Assembly: GCF_026191635.1 (NCBI RefSeq)
Contig: NZ_JAKRRW010000012.1
Coordinates: 90,141 to 154,140 of the forward strand
DNA from: Photobacterium obscurum
GTDB taxonomy: Bacteria; Pseudomonadota; Gammaproteobacteria; Enterobacterales; Vibrionaceae
Length of the DNA stretch: 64,000 nucleotides
Direction of reading: 5' to 3'
The translations under genes were made by a program, and so were the position numbers. Of this stretch, positions 8,244-18,041 are shown piece by piece (within the stretch, counting starts at the first letter, position 1; every line of letters begins with the position of its first letter). Under the pieces are notes generated by a model that saw nothing but the letters and a program-made list of their open reading frames with translations, was not told where the DNA came from and searched no databases.

Positions 8244-10283
8244 ATGACAGATAACCGTGATAACCTAGCTTTTCAGGCAAGTGCAACGCAACTGCCCCAA
8301 ATAATGTGGATGCCCGAAAAGGATCGTATTCATGACAGCCGGCTTTACCAGTTCATGGTCGAGCTGAGTGAAAAAAAAAATACCCTGTTTCATGACTACA
8401 ATCAGCTCCATCACTGGACTGTCGAGCATAGTGACGAATTCTGGGATTTAGTCTGGGACTTCTGCCAAGTCCTGGGAGAAAAGCATAAGCCCATTACCTC
8501 CTGCCCTCCACACAGCAAGGTACCCGCCAAAGAAACCCAATGGTTTCCTCATGCCAATCTTAACTTTGCTGAAAACCTGCTTAATAACTGGAATCTCCAT
8601 GCAGCAGCCGATGCTGTTATCTTTCATAGCGAAGGGAACCCTGACCGAAGGCAGCACCTGAGTTGGCAACAGCTCTACCGGCAAACCTCGCAAGTGGCCG
8701 CATTTTTGGCCGACAACGGGGTGAAGCAAGGTGATGTCGTTGCCGCGTACATTCCGAATATTCCTCAAGCTATCGTTGCGATGCTAGCCACCGCCTCGCT
8801 GGGCGCGATATGGACCTCAACCTCACCAGATTTCGGTGTCGATAGCGTAGTCGAACGGTTTGGCCAGACGGAACCCAAAATTCTGATCTTCGCGGATGGC
8901 TATTTCTACAACGGGAAAACACATCACAGCCTTGAAAATGTCAGCGCGATGCTGGCACAACTCCCCACTGTCCGGCAGCTTCTGATCATCCCATATGTTG
9001 GAATAGAGACAGATGTAGAACCACAACTCAGCCAAAACCCCGCAGTCACTCTGTCATCTTGGCCGGAGCTGCTTGAGCGCTACCCAGCCCAGCAGCTCTC
9101 CTTTACCCGCGTTCCCTTTAATCACCCGCTCTATATTCTCTACTCTTCAGGCACAACCGGACAGCCAAAGTGCATCGTTCACAGTACTGGCGGGACTTTG
9201 CTCAATCATCTGAAAGAACATCAACTGCATAGCAATATTAAGTTCGGCGATCGGTTGTTCTACTTCACTACGTGTGGCTGGATGATGTGGAACTGGATGG
9301 TGAGTGGATTAGCGTCAGGTGCAACGCTGGTCATTTATGACGGCTCGCCTTTTTACCCTGATGGCAATGTACTGTGGGACATGGCAGAAAAGGAGGCGCT
9401 CAACCTGTTTGGTACCTCATCAAAATACCTAGAAGCACTAGAAAAACAAGGTTATCAGCCGGTATCGCGCTTCAGCCTGTCATCCCTCAATACCTTATTT
9501 TCAACCGGTTCCGTGCTGGCACCCGAGCAATTTGACTATGTCTACCAGTCCATCAAGCCTGATTTACAGCTGGCTTCTATTTCCGGAGGTACCGATATAT
9601 GTGGCTGTTTTGCCATCGGTAATCCGTTAAACCCGGTGTATCGCGGCGAGTGTCAGGGACGAGCGCTCGGCATGGATGTCCAGGTTTTTGATGATGCTGG
9701 TAAGCCAATCTTTCAGCAGCAAGGCGAACTGGTTTGCTGCAACAGCTTCCCCAACCAGCCAATTGGGTTCTGGAATGACCCAGATGGCACCCGCTACTGC
9801 AACGCTTACTGGAATACCTTTCCCAACACTTGGCATCATGGCGACTTTGTTGCACTGAGCGAAACCGGTGGGATGACTTTCTTTGGCCGCTCCGATGCGG
9901 TACTTAATCCTGGAGGTGTTCGAATAGGGACGGCTGAAATCTACCGGCAAGTGAATCCACTGAAGCAAATTGTCGATTCGGTCGTGATCGGCCAGAAGTG
10001 GAAAAATGATGTCCGGGTAGTGTTATTTGTTCAATTGACTGATGGCCATAAACTGGACGAGCCGCTAAAAGCAACCATCCGTCAGCGAATCAAGCAACAT
10101 TGCTCGCCTCGCCATGTCCCTGCAGTGATCCTATCTGTTAGCGATATCCCCCGTACCAAATCGGGCAAACTGGTCGAGCTGGCGGTGCGCAATATTGTTC
10201 ACCATCAACCCGTGAAAAATGTTGGGGCACTGGCAAACCCACAGGCGCTAGATAATTATAAAGATCGTCCGGAGTTAAAGTAG
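8244..10283 (+). CDS. aacS: Acetoacetyl-CoA synthetase (acetoacetate-CoA ligase)
   Basis: 679 aa, ANL superfamily. The AMP-binding P-loop is LYSSGTTGQPKCIVHS; the adenylation core continues with GCFAIGNP, GRSDAVLNPGGVRIG and the C-terminal catalytic lysine region IPRTKSGKLVELAV. It activates acetoacetate with ATP and CoA. Its position 3 bp after maiA fits: acetoacetate released by FahA is activated at once and can enter central metabolism via thiolase. Last gene of the operon. Confidence 0.93.
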   Translation: MTDNRDNLAFQASATQLPQIMWMPEKDRIHDSRLYQFMVELSEKKNTLFHDYNQLHHWTVEHSDEFWDLVWDFCQVLGEKHKPITSCPPHSKVPAKETQWFPHANLNFAENLLNNWNLHAAADAVIFHSEGNPDRRQHLSWQQLYRQTSQVAAFLADNGVKQGDVVAAYIPNIPQAIVAMLATASLGAIWTSTSPDFGVDSVVERFGQTEPKILIFADGYFYNGKTHHSLENVSAMLAQLPTVRQLLIIPYVGIETDVEPQLSQNPAVTLSSWPELLERYPAQQLSFTRVPFNHPLYILYSSGTTGQPKCIVHSTGGTLLNHLKEHQLHSNIKFGDRLFYFTTCGWMMWNWMVSGLASGATLVIYDGSPFYPDGNVLWDMAEKEALNLFGTSSKYLEALEKQGYQPVSRFSLSSLNTLFSTGSVLAPEQFDYVYQSIKPDLQLASISGGTDICGCFAIGNPLNPVYRGECQGRALGMDVQVFDDAGKPIFQQQGELVCCNSFPNQPIGFWNDPDGTRYCNAYWNTFPNTWHHGDFVALSETGGMTFFGRSDAVLNPGGVRIGTAEIYRQVNPLKQIVDSVVIGQKWKNDVRVVLFVQLTDGHKLDEPLKATIRQRIKQHCSPRHVPAVILSVSDIPRTKSGKLVELAVRNIVHHQPVKNVGALANPQALDNYKDRPELK

Positions 10284-10487
10284 AAGCAGGAAAAAATAGA
10301 CGACTCAACACATAACGACAGTTCGAAAATGACTGCGCGCACAATTTCTGAAAAAACACAGAGTAAAAGATGTCATTTCTAGCCTTTTAACTGGAAATGC
10401 CGTTCAGTAGACGCTCTGAATCTCGCATATTGCAACGGTTTAGGTATATCATGCCTTCATTAAGCTACAAGGAGAACAGTTACCAAC

Positions 10488-11471
10488 ATGAAGCGCATTC
10501 CAACCAACATCATCACCGGATTTCTTGGTGCCGGGAAAACTACCTCTATTCTTTCCCTGCTGGCCCGCAAACCAGAAAACGAAAAATGGGCAATTCTAAT
10601 CAATGAATTCGGCAATGTCGGTGTTGATGGCGCGATTTTGGATCAGCAAGGTGCGCTCGTCAAAGAAGTGCCAGGGGGGTGCATGTGCTGTGTTGCCGGT
10701 TTACCGATGTCTGTCGGTATTAATGCCCTGCTGGCGCAAAAACCGGATCGATTGCTGCTTGAACCAACTGGCCTTGGCCACCCGAAAGAGATCATCAACA
10801 AACTCACTTCAGATACCTACCGTAACTATATCGACCTGAAGGCAACCATCACGGTGGTTGATCCTCGCCACTTCGCCGACACCCTGTATACCGACAACCA
10901 GAACTTCCAGGATCAATTGGCGCTGGCCGATGTGGTGGTTGCGAACAAGATAGACGAATGCGTTGACTACGATATTCTGGCGTTTGAAACCTATGTCGAG
11001 CAATGCGAACCGGCAAAGGTCGAAATTGGCAAAGTCGAGCAAGGTGAACTAGAGCTAAGCTGGCTAGATATAGAACGTATCGAGCGACAGGCTGAACATA
11101 GCCATCACCACCATGAGAGTGATGAGGCCGCCCCGCTTCCGGGCTTTGAGCTGGCACCGGGCGAAACCTTCGTACGCAAAGAAAACAGTGGTCAAGGTTA
11201 CCGCAGCTGCGGCTGGTTCTTCGCAGCCGACCAAATTTTTGATTTTTCAAAGCTATTCACTCTGTTTTCAAACATCAACGCCCAGCGCGTCAAGGCCGTC
11301 GTCAATACAGAACGTGGCTGCTTTGCCTTCAATGTTGTCAACCAAGTGGTTACGGTTAACGAGCTGTCGCTTGAGGGCTTTGAGTCACGAATTGAAGTGA
11401 TTGATAAAGAATTGCTGCCGTGGGACGAACTGGAGCAAATTCTATGCTCACTGGCATCAAGCGGCCAGTAA
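10488..11471 (+). CDS. yeiR: YeiR-like zinc-binding GTPase (COG0523/CobW family)
   Basis: 327 aa, the same length as E. coli YeiR and similar along its length. N-terminal P-loop GFLGAGKTTS, the family metal motif GGCMCC (residues 64-69), LEPTGLGHP switch region and NKID guanine-specificity motif. A histidine-rich stretch, HSHHHHE, near residue 205 is a likely metal-binding loop. COG0523 proteins are GTP-dependent metal chaperones, mostly for zinc. It is 128 bp upstream of a zinc-protease-like TldD/TldE pair on the same strand, which may be a client. Confidence 0.88.
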   Translation: MKRIPTNIITGFLGAGKTTSILSLLARKPENEKWAILINEFGNVGVDGAILDQQGALVKEVPGGCMCCVAGLPMSVGINALLAQKPDRLLLEPTGLGHPKEIINKLTSDTYRNYIDLKATITVVDPRHFADTLYTDNQNFQDQLALADVVVANKIDECVDYDILAFETYVEQCEPAKVEIGKVEQGELELSWLDIERIERQAEHSHHHHESDEAAPLPGFELAPGETFVRKENSGQGYRSCGWFFAADQIFDFSKLFTLFSNINAQRVKAVVNTERGCFAFNVVNQVVTVNELSLEGFESRIEVIDKELLPWDELEQILCSLASSGQ

Positions 11472-11599
11472 GTTAACCTCTCAACATCCTGAATTTCGTG
11501 CTAAAAATAAATTTGGGAAAGAAGATACTGTCAAACAGTACTAATTTGCCCATCGAGAAAACTATTCTCTGTGGGCTTAATCCAAAGCAAGGAGCAAGT

Positions 11600-12985
11600 A
11601 TGCTAAACCCTGCTACTGCGAAAGCAGTCATAGATCATGCGCTATTTCTTGGTGCTGACTTTGCTGAATTATTTGTTGAGCATCACCAGTCCAGTTCCGT
11701 TGAACTTATCTCTGGCGATATCGATAAAGTAAACTCTGGTATCGACTTCGGTATCGGTGTTCGTCTTTTCTTCGGCTATAAAGTGCTTTATGGCTACACC
11801 AACAGTACCGACGAAGAAGAGCTCAAGCGTGTAACGAGCCTGCTTGCAGCCAAGGACAAACGTGATCAGATTGCCAATGCCGCCGCGTTGAACCTTAGCC
11901 GCTACGCCAGCAAACACCAGTGTCAGTTGCCATTGGCCCAGGGTGCCAACCTTGAAGCAAAAATCGCCTTCCTGAAAGAAACCGATAAATCGGCCCGCGG
12001 TGAAGACGAGAAGATCTCGCAGTTTATTGGCCGCATCTTGCAACGTGAGCAGCAAGTAGAAATCTTTAACTCTAACGGCCTGCATATCGGCGATACCCGT
12101 CACTATACCCGCGTAGCCGCAACAGCCATTGCCCAGAATGGCAGTGAGCAGTCTACCGGTTTCGAAGCACCTGGTGCGTTAACCGGTTGGGAATTCAATA
12201 CCCACCTTAATGCCCGTGAACTAGGCCAGCATGTTGCCAAGCAGGCGATGGTCAAGCTGTTTGCCGATAACTGTCCGTCTGGAGAAATGCCCGTCATTAT
12301 TGGTAACGGCTTTGGTGGCGTTATTTTCCATGAAGCATGCGGACACTTGCTTGAAACCACCTCGGTCGCGAAGAAAGCCTCGGTGTTCCACGATAAAATG
12401 GGTGAAATGATTGCCAACACAGTAGTCAATGCGGTCGATGACGGCACCATGGCCAACGAATGGGGCTCAATCAACATTGATGATGAAGGGATGGAAACCC
12501 AACGCACTCAACTTATCAAAGACGGTAAGTTAACCGGCTTTATGGTTGACCATATGGGCTCACTGAAAACAGGTTATGCACCGACAGGCTCTGGCCGCCG
12601 TGAGTCCTATAAATATGCACCAACATCACGCATGCGTAATACCTTTATCGAACCGGGTGACAGCTCACTCGACGAGATGATAAGCAGCGTTGAACGCGGG
12701 ATCTATGCCAAAAAAATGGGTGGCGGTTCCGTTCAGCCAGGTACGGGAGAATTTAACTTTGCCGTACAGGAAGCATACCTGATCGAAAACGGGCAAATAA
12801 CCAAGCCGCTGAAATCAGCCACTCTCATCAGTACCGGTCCGAAAGTACTGAAAGAAATCAGCATGGTCGGCAAAGACTTTGCACTAGCTGCCGGTATGTG
12901 CGGCTCAGTCAGCGGCTCTGTCCCAACAACCGTGGGCCAACCGGCGCTGAAGGTCGACAATATTCTAGTGGGAGGTGGCAACTAA
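11600..12985 (+). CDS. TldD-family metalloprotease subunit (second-copy type)
   Basis: 461 aa. The TldD zinc motif is present as HEACGH (about residues 244-249), and a conserved cysteine segment AAGMCGSVSGSVP near the C-terminus supplies the third ligand known from E. coli TldD. TldD and TldE form a heterodimer that degrades unfolded peptides and processes some RiPP precursors. Start chosen at ATG 11600 behind AAGGAG; upstream in-frame codons lack a ribosome site. The stop overlaps the next start (TAATG). It is likely a paralogue of the housekeeping tldD, which is not in the window. Confidence 0.88.
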   Translation: MLNPATAKAVIDHALFLGADFAELFVEHHQSSSVELISGDIDKVNSGIDFGIGVRLFFGYKVLYGYTNSTDEEELKRVTSLLAAKDKRDQIANAAALNLSRYASKHQCQLPLAQGANLEAKIAFLKETDKSARGEDEKISQFIGRILQREQQVEIFNSNGLHIGDTRHYTRVAATAIAQNGSEQSTGFEAPGALTGWEFNTHLNARELGQHVAKQAMVKLFADNCPSGEMPVIIGNGFGGVIFHEACGHLLETTSVAKKASVFHDKMGEMIANTVVNAVDDGTMANEWGSINIDDEGMETQRTQLIKDGKLTGFMVDHMGSLKTGYAPTGSGRRESYKYAPTSRMRNTFIEPGDSSLDEMISSVERGIYAKKMGGGSVQPGTGEFNFAVQEAYLIENGQITKPLKSATLISTGPKVLKEISMVGKDFALAAGMCGSVSGSVPTTVGQPALKVDNILVGGGN

Positions 12986-14328
12986 TGGCTGATCAAAACA
13001 CACTTCAACAAGCAATTGAGCAAGTTCTGGAGCGCGTTAAAGCCGCGGGGGCTGAAGCCGATGTTATTGCCAACTGCAGCAATAACTTCTCGTTGAAAGC
13101 CAACGCCGGCGAGCTTGACGAATACAAAGTCACCTCAGGGCAAGTAATTGGCGTTCGTGTCGTCAAAGACCAGCGCATCGCAACCAGCTACTCTGAATCA
13201 CTAGAATCCGCCAGCTTGGATACCATGGTCGAACAGGCGCTGCAAAATGCCCTTTACACCAAACAGGACGAGCACCAAACCATTAGCTGTGTAAACAGCC
13301 ACCTGAAGACAGATGAGGCGGAAATTTATCAGCAAGATGAAGCGACTGTCGATGACAAAATTGAGCTCGCGTTGGCTCTGGAAAGTGGCGTAGTCGCAAA
13401 ACCCCACGCAAAATCGGCACCTTACAATGGCTTCGGTGAGTCAGACAGCCAAGTTATTCTCGCCAATACCCAAGGAACCCTGTGTCAGCATCAGGAGCGC
13501 TCGCTATACTGTTATGCCTATACCCTGTATGAGCAAGACGACAAGCAAGCCATGCATGGGGGTATGTCATCAGGTCGTCGTTTCGATGAGCTAGATCCGA
13601 CATATTGTATCAACCATGGTTACGATATCGCCAAAGCTTTACTTGATGGTTCACCTGTTGCTACCGGTAGCTATTCGGTTATTTTTGATCTGAGCTGTCT
13701 GAGCAGCCTGTTTGGTGCATTCGGTATGTGCCTATCCGGTCAGTCGGCAATGAAAGGGATTAACCCATGGCGCGATTCGCTTCATACCCAAGTTGCCAGC
13801 CCACTACTGACTGTCTCTGACACCGCATTCATTGAAGGTGGCTCAGCAATTAAGGCATTCGACAGCGAAGGTTATGCGACTCGCGACACTATCCTTATCG
13901 GTGAAGGTCAGCTGCAAAGCCTGCTACACAACAGCCACACCGCAAGTTTCTTCGGGATCGACAATACAGCCAATGCTTCCCGCTCTGCTAAAGGCGGCCT
14001 TGGGGTCTCATCACGCCATACTGTCATTGCGACCGGAACCAGCTCTGAAGCCGAAATCACAGCCGGTGAATACTTGGAGCTGGTTGAGTTGCAAGGAGTG
14101 CATTCTGGCGCCGATGCCGTCAGCGGTGACTTCTCGTTTGGAGCCAGTGGGTTCCTGTGCCGTGATGGTAAGCGTATTCAGCCCGTTCGCGGCATTACGG
14201 TTGCCGGAAACTTCTACCAGTTATTGAAAGAGATCGATGCGGTTGGCAATACACTGTCCCACGACTACGAACGTGATTTCTTTGCCCCTCAGATCCGCTT
14301 TAACAAACTGAGTATTGCGGGGAAATAG
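12985..14328 (+). CDS. TldE/PmbA-family partner subunit
   Basis: 447 aa, PmbA/TldE-like: N-terminal substrate domain (MADQNTLQQAIEQVLERVKA), middle segment with GRRFDELDP, and C-terminal VSGDFSFGASGFLCRDGK. It lacks an HExxH motif, as expected for the non-catalytic TldE partner. Coupled to the previous gene by a TAATG overlap, so the two are made together. Downstream is a strong terminator at 14358-14385. Confidence 0.88.
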   Translation: MADQNTLQQAIEQVLERVKAAGAEADVIANCSNNFSLKANAGELDEYKVTSGQVIGVRVVKDQRIATSYSESLESASLDTMVEQALQNALYTKQDEHQTISCVNSHLKTDEAEIYQQDEATVDDKIELALALESGVVAKPHAKSAPYNGFGESDSQVILANTQGTLCQHQERSLYCYAYTLYEQDDKQAMHGGMSSGRRFDELDPTYCINHGYDIAKALLDGSPVATGSYSVIFDLSCLSSLFGAFGMCLSGQSAMKGINPWRDSLHTQVASPLLTVSDTAFIEGGSAIKAFDSEGYATRDTILIGEGQLQSLLHNSHTASFFGIDNTANASRSAKGGLGVSSRHTVIATGTSSEAEITAGEYLELVELQGVHSGADAVSGDFSFGASGFLCRDGKRIQPVRGITVAGNFYQLLKEIDAVGNTLSHDYERDFFAPQIRFNKLSIAGK

Positions 14329-14357
14329 AAGGTAGAACCTAGATAAAAGTATAAAAA

Positions 14358-14385
14358 TGGCGAGCATTATTGCTCGCCACTTTTA
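14358..14385. terminator. Bidirectional terminator
   Basis: Stem GGCGAGC (14359-14365) / GCTCGCC (14372-14378), six-base loop. Followed by a weak T-tract on the plus strand (ACTTTTAT) and preceded by AAAAAT, so it can also serve the minus strand. It sits between the TldE-like gene and the convergent small gene at 14410. Confidence 0.8.
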
Positions 14386-14409
14386 TATCCGTATTTTCAT
14401 CTGAAAGGG

Positions 14410-14658
14410 TTAACCTATCGCTCTATCGGGATCAATTTGATAGTAAGTATTCACACATGAATTTGCCAACTCCGGTTCAAGAAACTCTCGAACCATATCG
14501 ATAGACTCCGCTTCCCACATGCATTGGCACAGCTTTTGGTGCTCACTGATCATAGTCGAATGCAGACGCATACCTACTGGCGGGTGCGTTAATGCTCCGC
14601 TCGCTTTCTGCCAGAATAATTCCGGGTCGGTGATCTCATGTTGAATCGCGATAAACAT
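14410..14658 (-). CDS. Small hypothetical protein, 82 aa
   Basis: I do not recognise the family. The start FIAIQHEITDPELFWQKA and the length would suit a single dimeric alpha/beta-barrel (ABM-like) domain, but this is a guess. No signal peptide or membrane helix. It has three cysteines. The ATG at 14658 is preceded by a good ribosome site (GGAGGGG on the minus strand). It stands alone, convergent to the TldD/TldE pair. Confidence 0.6.
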   Translation of the reverse strand: MFIAIQHEITDPELFWQKASGALTHPPVGMRLHSTMISEHQKLCQCMWEAESIDMVREFLEPELANSCVNTYYQIDPDRAIG

Positions 14659-14827
14659 ATCCCCTCCACCATCTACTACCTAAAAGTATAGTGAGGAACA
14701 AACAGCCTGCTATATCAATTAGGATAATCATATGATCATCTTTAATTCGTAATAGCAAAATCCTTCAATGCCCGTAGGAACGGATGGTTCATGAACTTAT
14801 AAGTAACAAAGCGCGGATATCTTGGTC

Positions 14828-14841
14828 TAATACCAATCTGG
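14828..14841. repeat. Short intergenic repeat TAATACCAA (copy 2)
   Basis: TAATACCAATCTGG lies just downstream of the LytTR regulator stop. Same word as at 6527 and 33927. Confidence 0.3.
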
Positions 14842-14863
14842 TTCAGTCGTGGGTATGGATGAC

Positions 14864-15682
14864 TCAGATGCCTTTGAACAACGACTGGGCACTACGGCTG
14901 ACAGGCAGCTTATTCGCCCCAATCAACACAGAGAACCGCCCCGTGAAATCCTTATGCACCTTGTCAATAGCGGCGACATTTACAATCGTTGAGCGATGGA
15001 TCTGCCAGAAATGATCCGGATTGAGCTGCTGCACCAACCCCTTTAGCGCACTGCGGATAATATATTCATCAGCCCCACCCGGCGCACCATCGTTTTTCTT
15101 AAATACAGAGACATATTTGTCCTCTGCTTTGAAGTAGAGGATATCTGATACTGAAATCAGATAGATATCATCACCCTTGCTCGCTTTTACCCAGTTCAGA
15201 TACTCAACAGGCTTCGGTTGAGAAAGCTGGTTAATCTGCTGGATCAAACTACCAAGCTGATCGTGCCCTTGAAAAGTTGAGGCCATATGTTGGCCTGCAT
15301 GTTCCGCCAATCGAGCTTTAACCTTATCACACGCCTGTTCTAGCCTTCGCTCCGATAACGGCTTAAGCAGATAATCGAGTGCGTTTTGCTCGAAAGCATT
15401 AATCGCATATTCTCTATAAGCTGTCGTGAAAATAATATGTGGACTCTTCTCTAACTTTGACAGTGCCTTGGCGACAGCCATCCCATCAAGCTCCGGCATA
15501 CGAATATCGAGGAAAACGACATCCGGCTGATGAGTGGTAATAGCATCAAGTGCATCGATGCCATTGCCCGCTGCGGCAACAATTTCAAGTTCTGGCCACA
15601 CATCTGCCAAGGCGCGGCTAAGGTGATGACGAAGAATAGGTTCATCATCTGCAATCACGGCCTTAGCAAATTCACCCATCAT
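14864..15682 (-). CDS. LytTR-family response regulator
   Basis: 272 aa. Receiver domain at about residues 6-120 with acidic pocket ADDEP, phospho-acceptor D59 in [13 protein letters not shown], and K in LLKPLSE. A linker follows, then a LytTR DNA-binding domain from about residue 165 ([20 protein letters not shown] ... [12 protein letters not shown] ... [10 protein letters not shown]). Tandem ATGs; the second lies 6 bp after AAGGAG. It overlaps the kinase gene by 11 nt, so the two are a cognate pair, last in the seven-gene operon that starts at 21477. Confidence 0.92.
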   Translation of the reverse strand: MMGEFAKAVIADDEPILRHHLSRALADVWPELEIVAAAGNGIDALDAITTHQPDVVFLDIRMPELDGMAVAKALSKLEKSPHIIFTTAYREYAINAFEQNALDYLLKPLSERRLEQACDKVKARLAEHAGQHMASTFQGHDQLGSLIQQINQLSQPKPVEYLNWVKASKGDDIYLISVSDILYFKAEDKYVSVFKKNDGAPGGADEYIIRSALKGLVQQLNPDHFWQIHRSTIVNVAAIDKVHKDFTGRFSVLIGANKLPVSRSAQSLFKGI

Positions 15683-16742
15683 GTTCTCCTTGTTTTAACA
15701 GCGTATTGAGTTGTGCCTTTGGCAATATGATAGTGGCGGTAACGCCCCCCGCAGCAGGCTCTTTTATTGTCAGGCTGGCTTTCTTATCAAACAGAGCTGC
15801 CAATCTTGATCGGATATTCTCCAAACCCAAGCCATGCCCGCCAGAGGACATTTCCGGCTGGATCCCGTATCCGTTATCGATTACCTGTAGTAATAGCTCA
15901 CTGTCGTTCTCTTCGATGCGTAGTTCGATATGCCCACCATCGCCTTTAGGCTCAATACCATAGTAAACGGCATTTTCAACCAATGGCTGAAGAAGTAACG
16001 GCGGGATACACTGAAACAGGTTTACACCATTATTGGTTACCTGATAACTCAGCCTGTCACCTAAACGAATTTGCTGTATATCAAGGTAAGCCGATATCAA
16101 CGCCACCTCTTCTTCCAGGGTAGTTAGGCTTTCGCGGTTTCTATGCAGATTAGTACGCAGCAGGTCGGTGAGACGCTCTAACATCCGTTTGGCTTTCGCG
16201 GGCTCTTGATCTATCAATGCAATGGAGTTTGCCAAGGTATTGAACAAGAAGTGGGGTTCAATCTGGCTTTGTAGCTGCTGCAACTGACTTAAAGCCAGCG
16301 CTTTTTCCTGCTCCGACTGTTTGCGCTTTGCTTGCTCCATCTCTTGTTGGGCAACCAATTTTTGCTCGTAGGCATAAAAGTAATAAAAACAGACGACAGT
16401 AAAAATCAGTGCCAATAAAATTACCGGTTTCATCTGGGTAAAAGACTGAAAGTGCTCATAGTCACTTAACCAATAAAACGCATTTATCGTGCCGAAGAGC
16501 ATTGCCGCCGACACTGATAAAATGTTGACCTGACGAAAGGTCATACCGGGAAAAAAATGGCTAAGCAAACGGGCCGATACTATTGCACTGAACCCATAGC
16601 CAAAGCTAATTATCAGATCGTCATAGAAATTGTCCGGCCACACAAAATTCGTTGCGACGGCGATAACCACACAAAAAACGCTGGTCACCCCTACCGTTCT
16701 TAACCAATGAAAAGCATTGCCTGAATACTCTATCTGCCCCAT
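15672..16742 (-). CDS. LytS/YehU-type sensor histidine kinase
   Basis: 356 aa. Four membrane helices in residues 10-125, a short coiled coil ([20 protein letters not shown]), then a His_kinase (PF06580-type) domain with phospho-His in [13 protein letters not shown] and an HATPase with [13 protein letters not shown] and [13 protein letters not shown]. There is no periplasmic sensor domain, so it probably senses a membrane or intramembrane cue. Its start abuts the stop of the outer-membrane protein gene upstream, supporting joint control of the export genes. Confidence 0.92.
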   Translation of the reverse strand: MGQIEYSGNAFHWLRTVGVTSVFCVVIAVATNFVWPDNFYDDLIISFGYGFSAIVSARLLSHFFPGMTFRQVNILSVSAAMLFGTINAFYWLSDYEHFQSFTQMKPVILLALIFTVVCFYYFYAYEQKLVAQQEMEQAKRKQSEQEKALALSQLQQLQSQIEPHFLFNTLANSIALIDQEPAKAKRMLERLTDLLRTNLHRNRESLTTLEEEVALISAYLDIQQIRLGDRLSYQVTNNGVNLFQCIPPLLLQPLVENAVYYGIEPKGDGGHIELRIEENDSELLLQVIDNGYGIQPEMSSGGHGLGLENIRSRLAALFDKKASLTIKEPAAGGVTATIILPKAQLNTLLKQGEHDG

Positions 16743-18040
16743 TAGAATCGTCCTTTAAGATTTAATAAAATCATACAGTTATCGGCCAAGCTTCGGTAGG
16801 CCGACTGCTTGTCTCCAGTCACAAAACGGGCAGCAATTTCGACATCGAACTGCACAGCGCCCGTATCAACCGCAGAATAGTTAAGCCACTGTGTGGCAAT
16901 CATGCCGTTATCTTGGGGGGAATACAGCACGTCCAAGGTTGGCGTTAGCTCATGCAGCCATGCCATATTTTGTGACCAGCTCCATTGCTGCCAGGCACTT
17001 CTGTCGAGCGTCCAGTGAAACATCACATTATGGCTGACTAAATTCGCCGCTTGGTAACCCTGGGCATGCGAATATCTCAGCCCATCGGCCATACTTTCCG
17101 CTTTTAGTTGGGTCACGCGCAGGTAGGCTTGTTCCCATTCGGTCTTGCTCCAGCTACGACTGTCGTACCAATATTCCAGCACAACACTCTGCCCTGATTC
17201 ATGTGCCCATGTCAGCCCGACTAAACCTTGAGCTCCATCGCTCTGTTTATCTCGCTGTACTGGCTCGAGTAGCGAATCTGGGATCGTAAAACTCTCATAC
17301 TTGTTTTGGTATATTGCTGAAGCATGTAACTCCCAGGCCTCGTCCAGAACCGTAACCCAACTTCCGCCCAGCAAACCGCGCCGGACATCATCATAATAGC
17401 CGATCCCCTGCCACTCACTGTCACCCGCCAGCCAATAACGCCTGATACCAATACCCTGCTGTTCACTGCTTTGTTCCAGTTCGGAGCCTTGTTGCGATAC
17501 CCAGGACGAATCAGCATAGATCAGCGTCCACTCACCGGTGTTCCACCAGCAATCATCAAAGCAATAATCAAAATAAGAAACTGATACTACTCCCGCCCCT
17601 TCCTCGACTTGGATACCAATCGGGTTTCTTCGATAAGGCTTGATAATATCCAGCGGGCGATAACCATAGCCGACACCCCAATCAACTCTTACCTTTCCCA
17701 ACGTAATATCGAGATCCACATCTAAAAATGATGCCGTACCCTGCCAAAACAACTCTTTAACCACCAGCTCTGCTTCACTGTCGTTATCTGGTTGGCTGGA
17801 GTAGAGATTGTTGCCTTTCAGAGCCAGTACACCGAGCCACTCAAGGTAGCGAAGCTCAACATCCAACAGCGCATTTATCGACTTCTCATTTTCATTCTGG
17901 CTATCCGGAAAATACAAACTGCTCTTTAACTTTTGATGCTCGAGGCTAACCATCCAGTCCCAATTGGCTTCCAGTTGGTTGGCATCGACCAACCTCGGCA
18001 GAAGTAAGCTTGCTAACAGGAATACAGTGACTCGGCGCAT
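16742..18040 (-). CDS. Outer-membrane beta-barrel protein, unassigned
   Basis: 432 aa. Start chosen at ATG 18040 because it gives a clean signal peptide (MRRVTVFLLASLLLPRLVDA). The mature part is rich in alternating aromatic/polar strands (LRYLEWLGVLALKGNNL, VVLEYWYDSRSWSKTEW) and ends in LLNLKGRF, with a C-terminal Phe as in outer-membrane barrels. I do not recognise a named family. The neighbours, an ABC transporter and a LolA-like protein, suggest it works with them in moving something to or across the outer membrane. Confidence 0.7.
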   Translation of the reverse strand: MRRVTVFLLASLLLPRLVDANQLEANWDWMVSLEHQKLKSSLYFPDSQNENEKSINALLDVELRYLEWLGVLALKGNNLYSSQPDNDSEAELVVKELFWQGTASFLDVDLDITLGKVRVDWGVGYGYRPLDIIKPYRRNPIGIQVEEGAGVVSVSYFDYCFDDCWWNTGEWTLIYADSSWVSQQGSELEQSSEQQGIGIRRYWLAGDSEWQGIGYYDDVRRGLLGGSWVTVLDEAWELHASAIYQNKYESFTIPDSLLEPVQRDKQSDGAQGLVGLTWAHESGQSVVLEYWYDSRSWSKTEWEQAYLRVTQLKAESMADGLRYSHAQGYQAANLVSHNVMFHWTLDRSAWQQWSWSQNMAWLHELTPTLDVLYSPQDNGMIATQWLNYSAVDTGAVQFDVEIAARFVTGDKQSAYRSLADNCMILLNLKGRF

Positions 18041-18041
18041 G

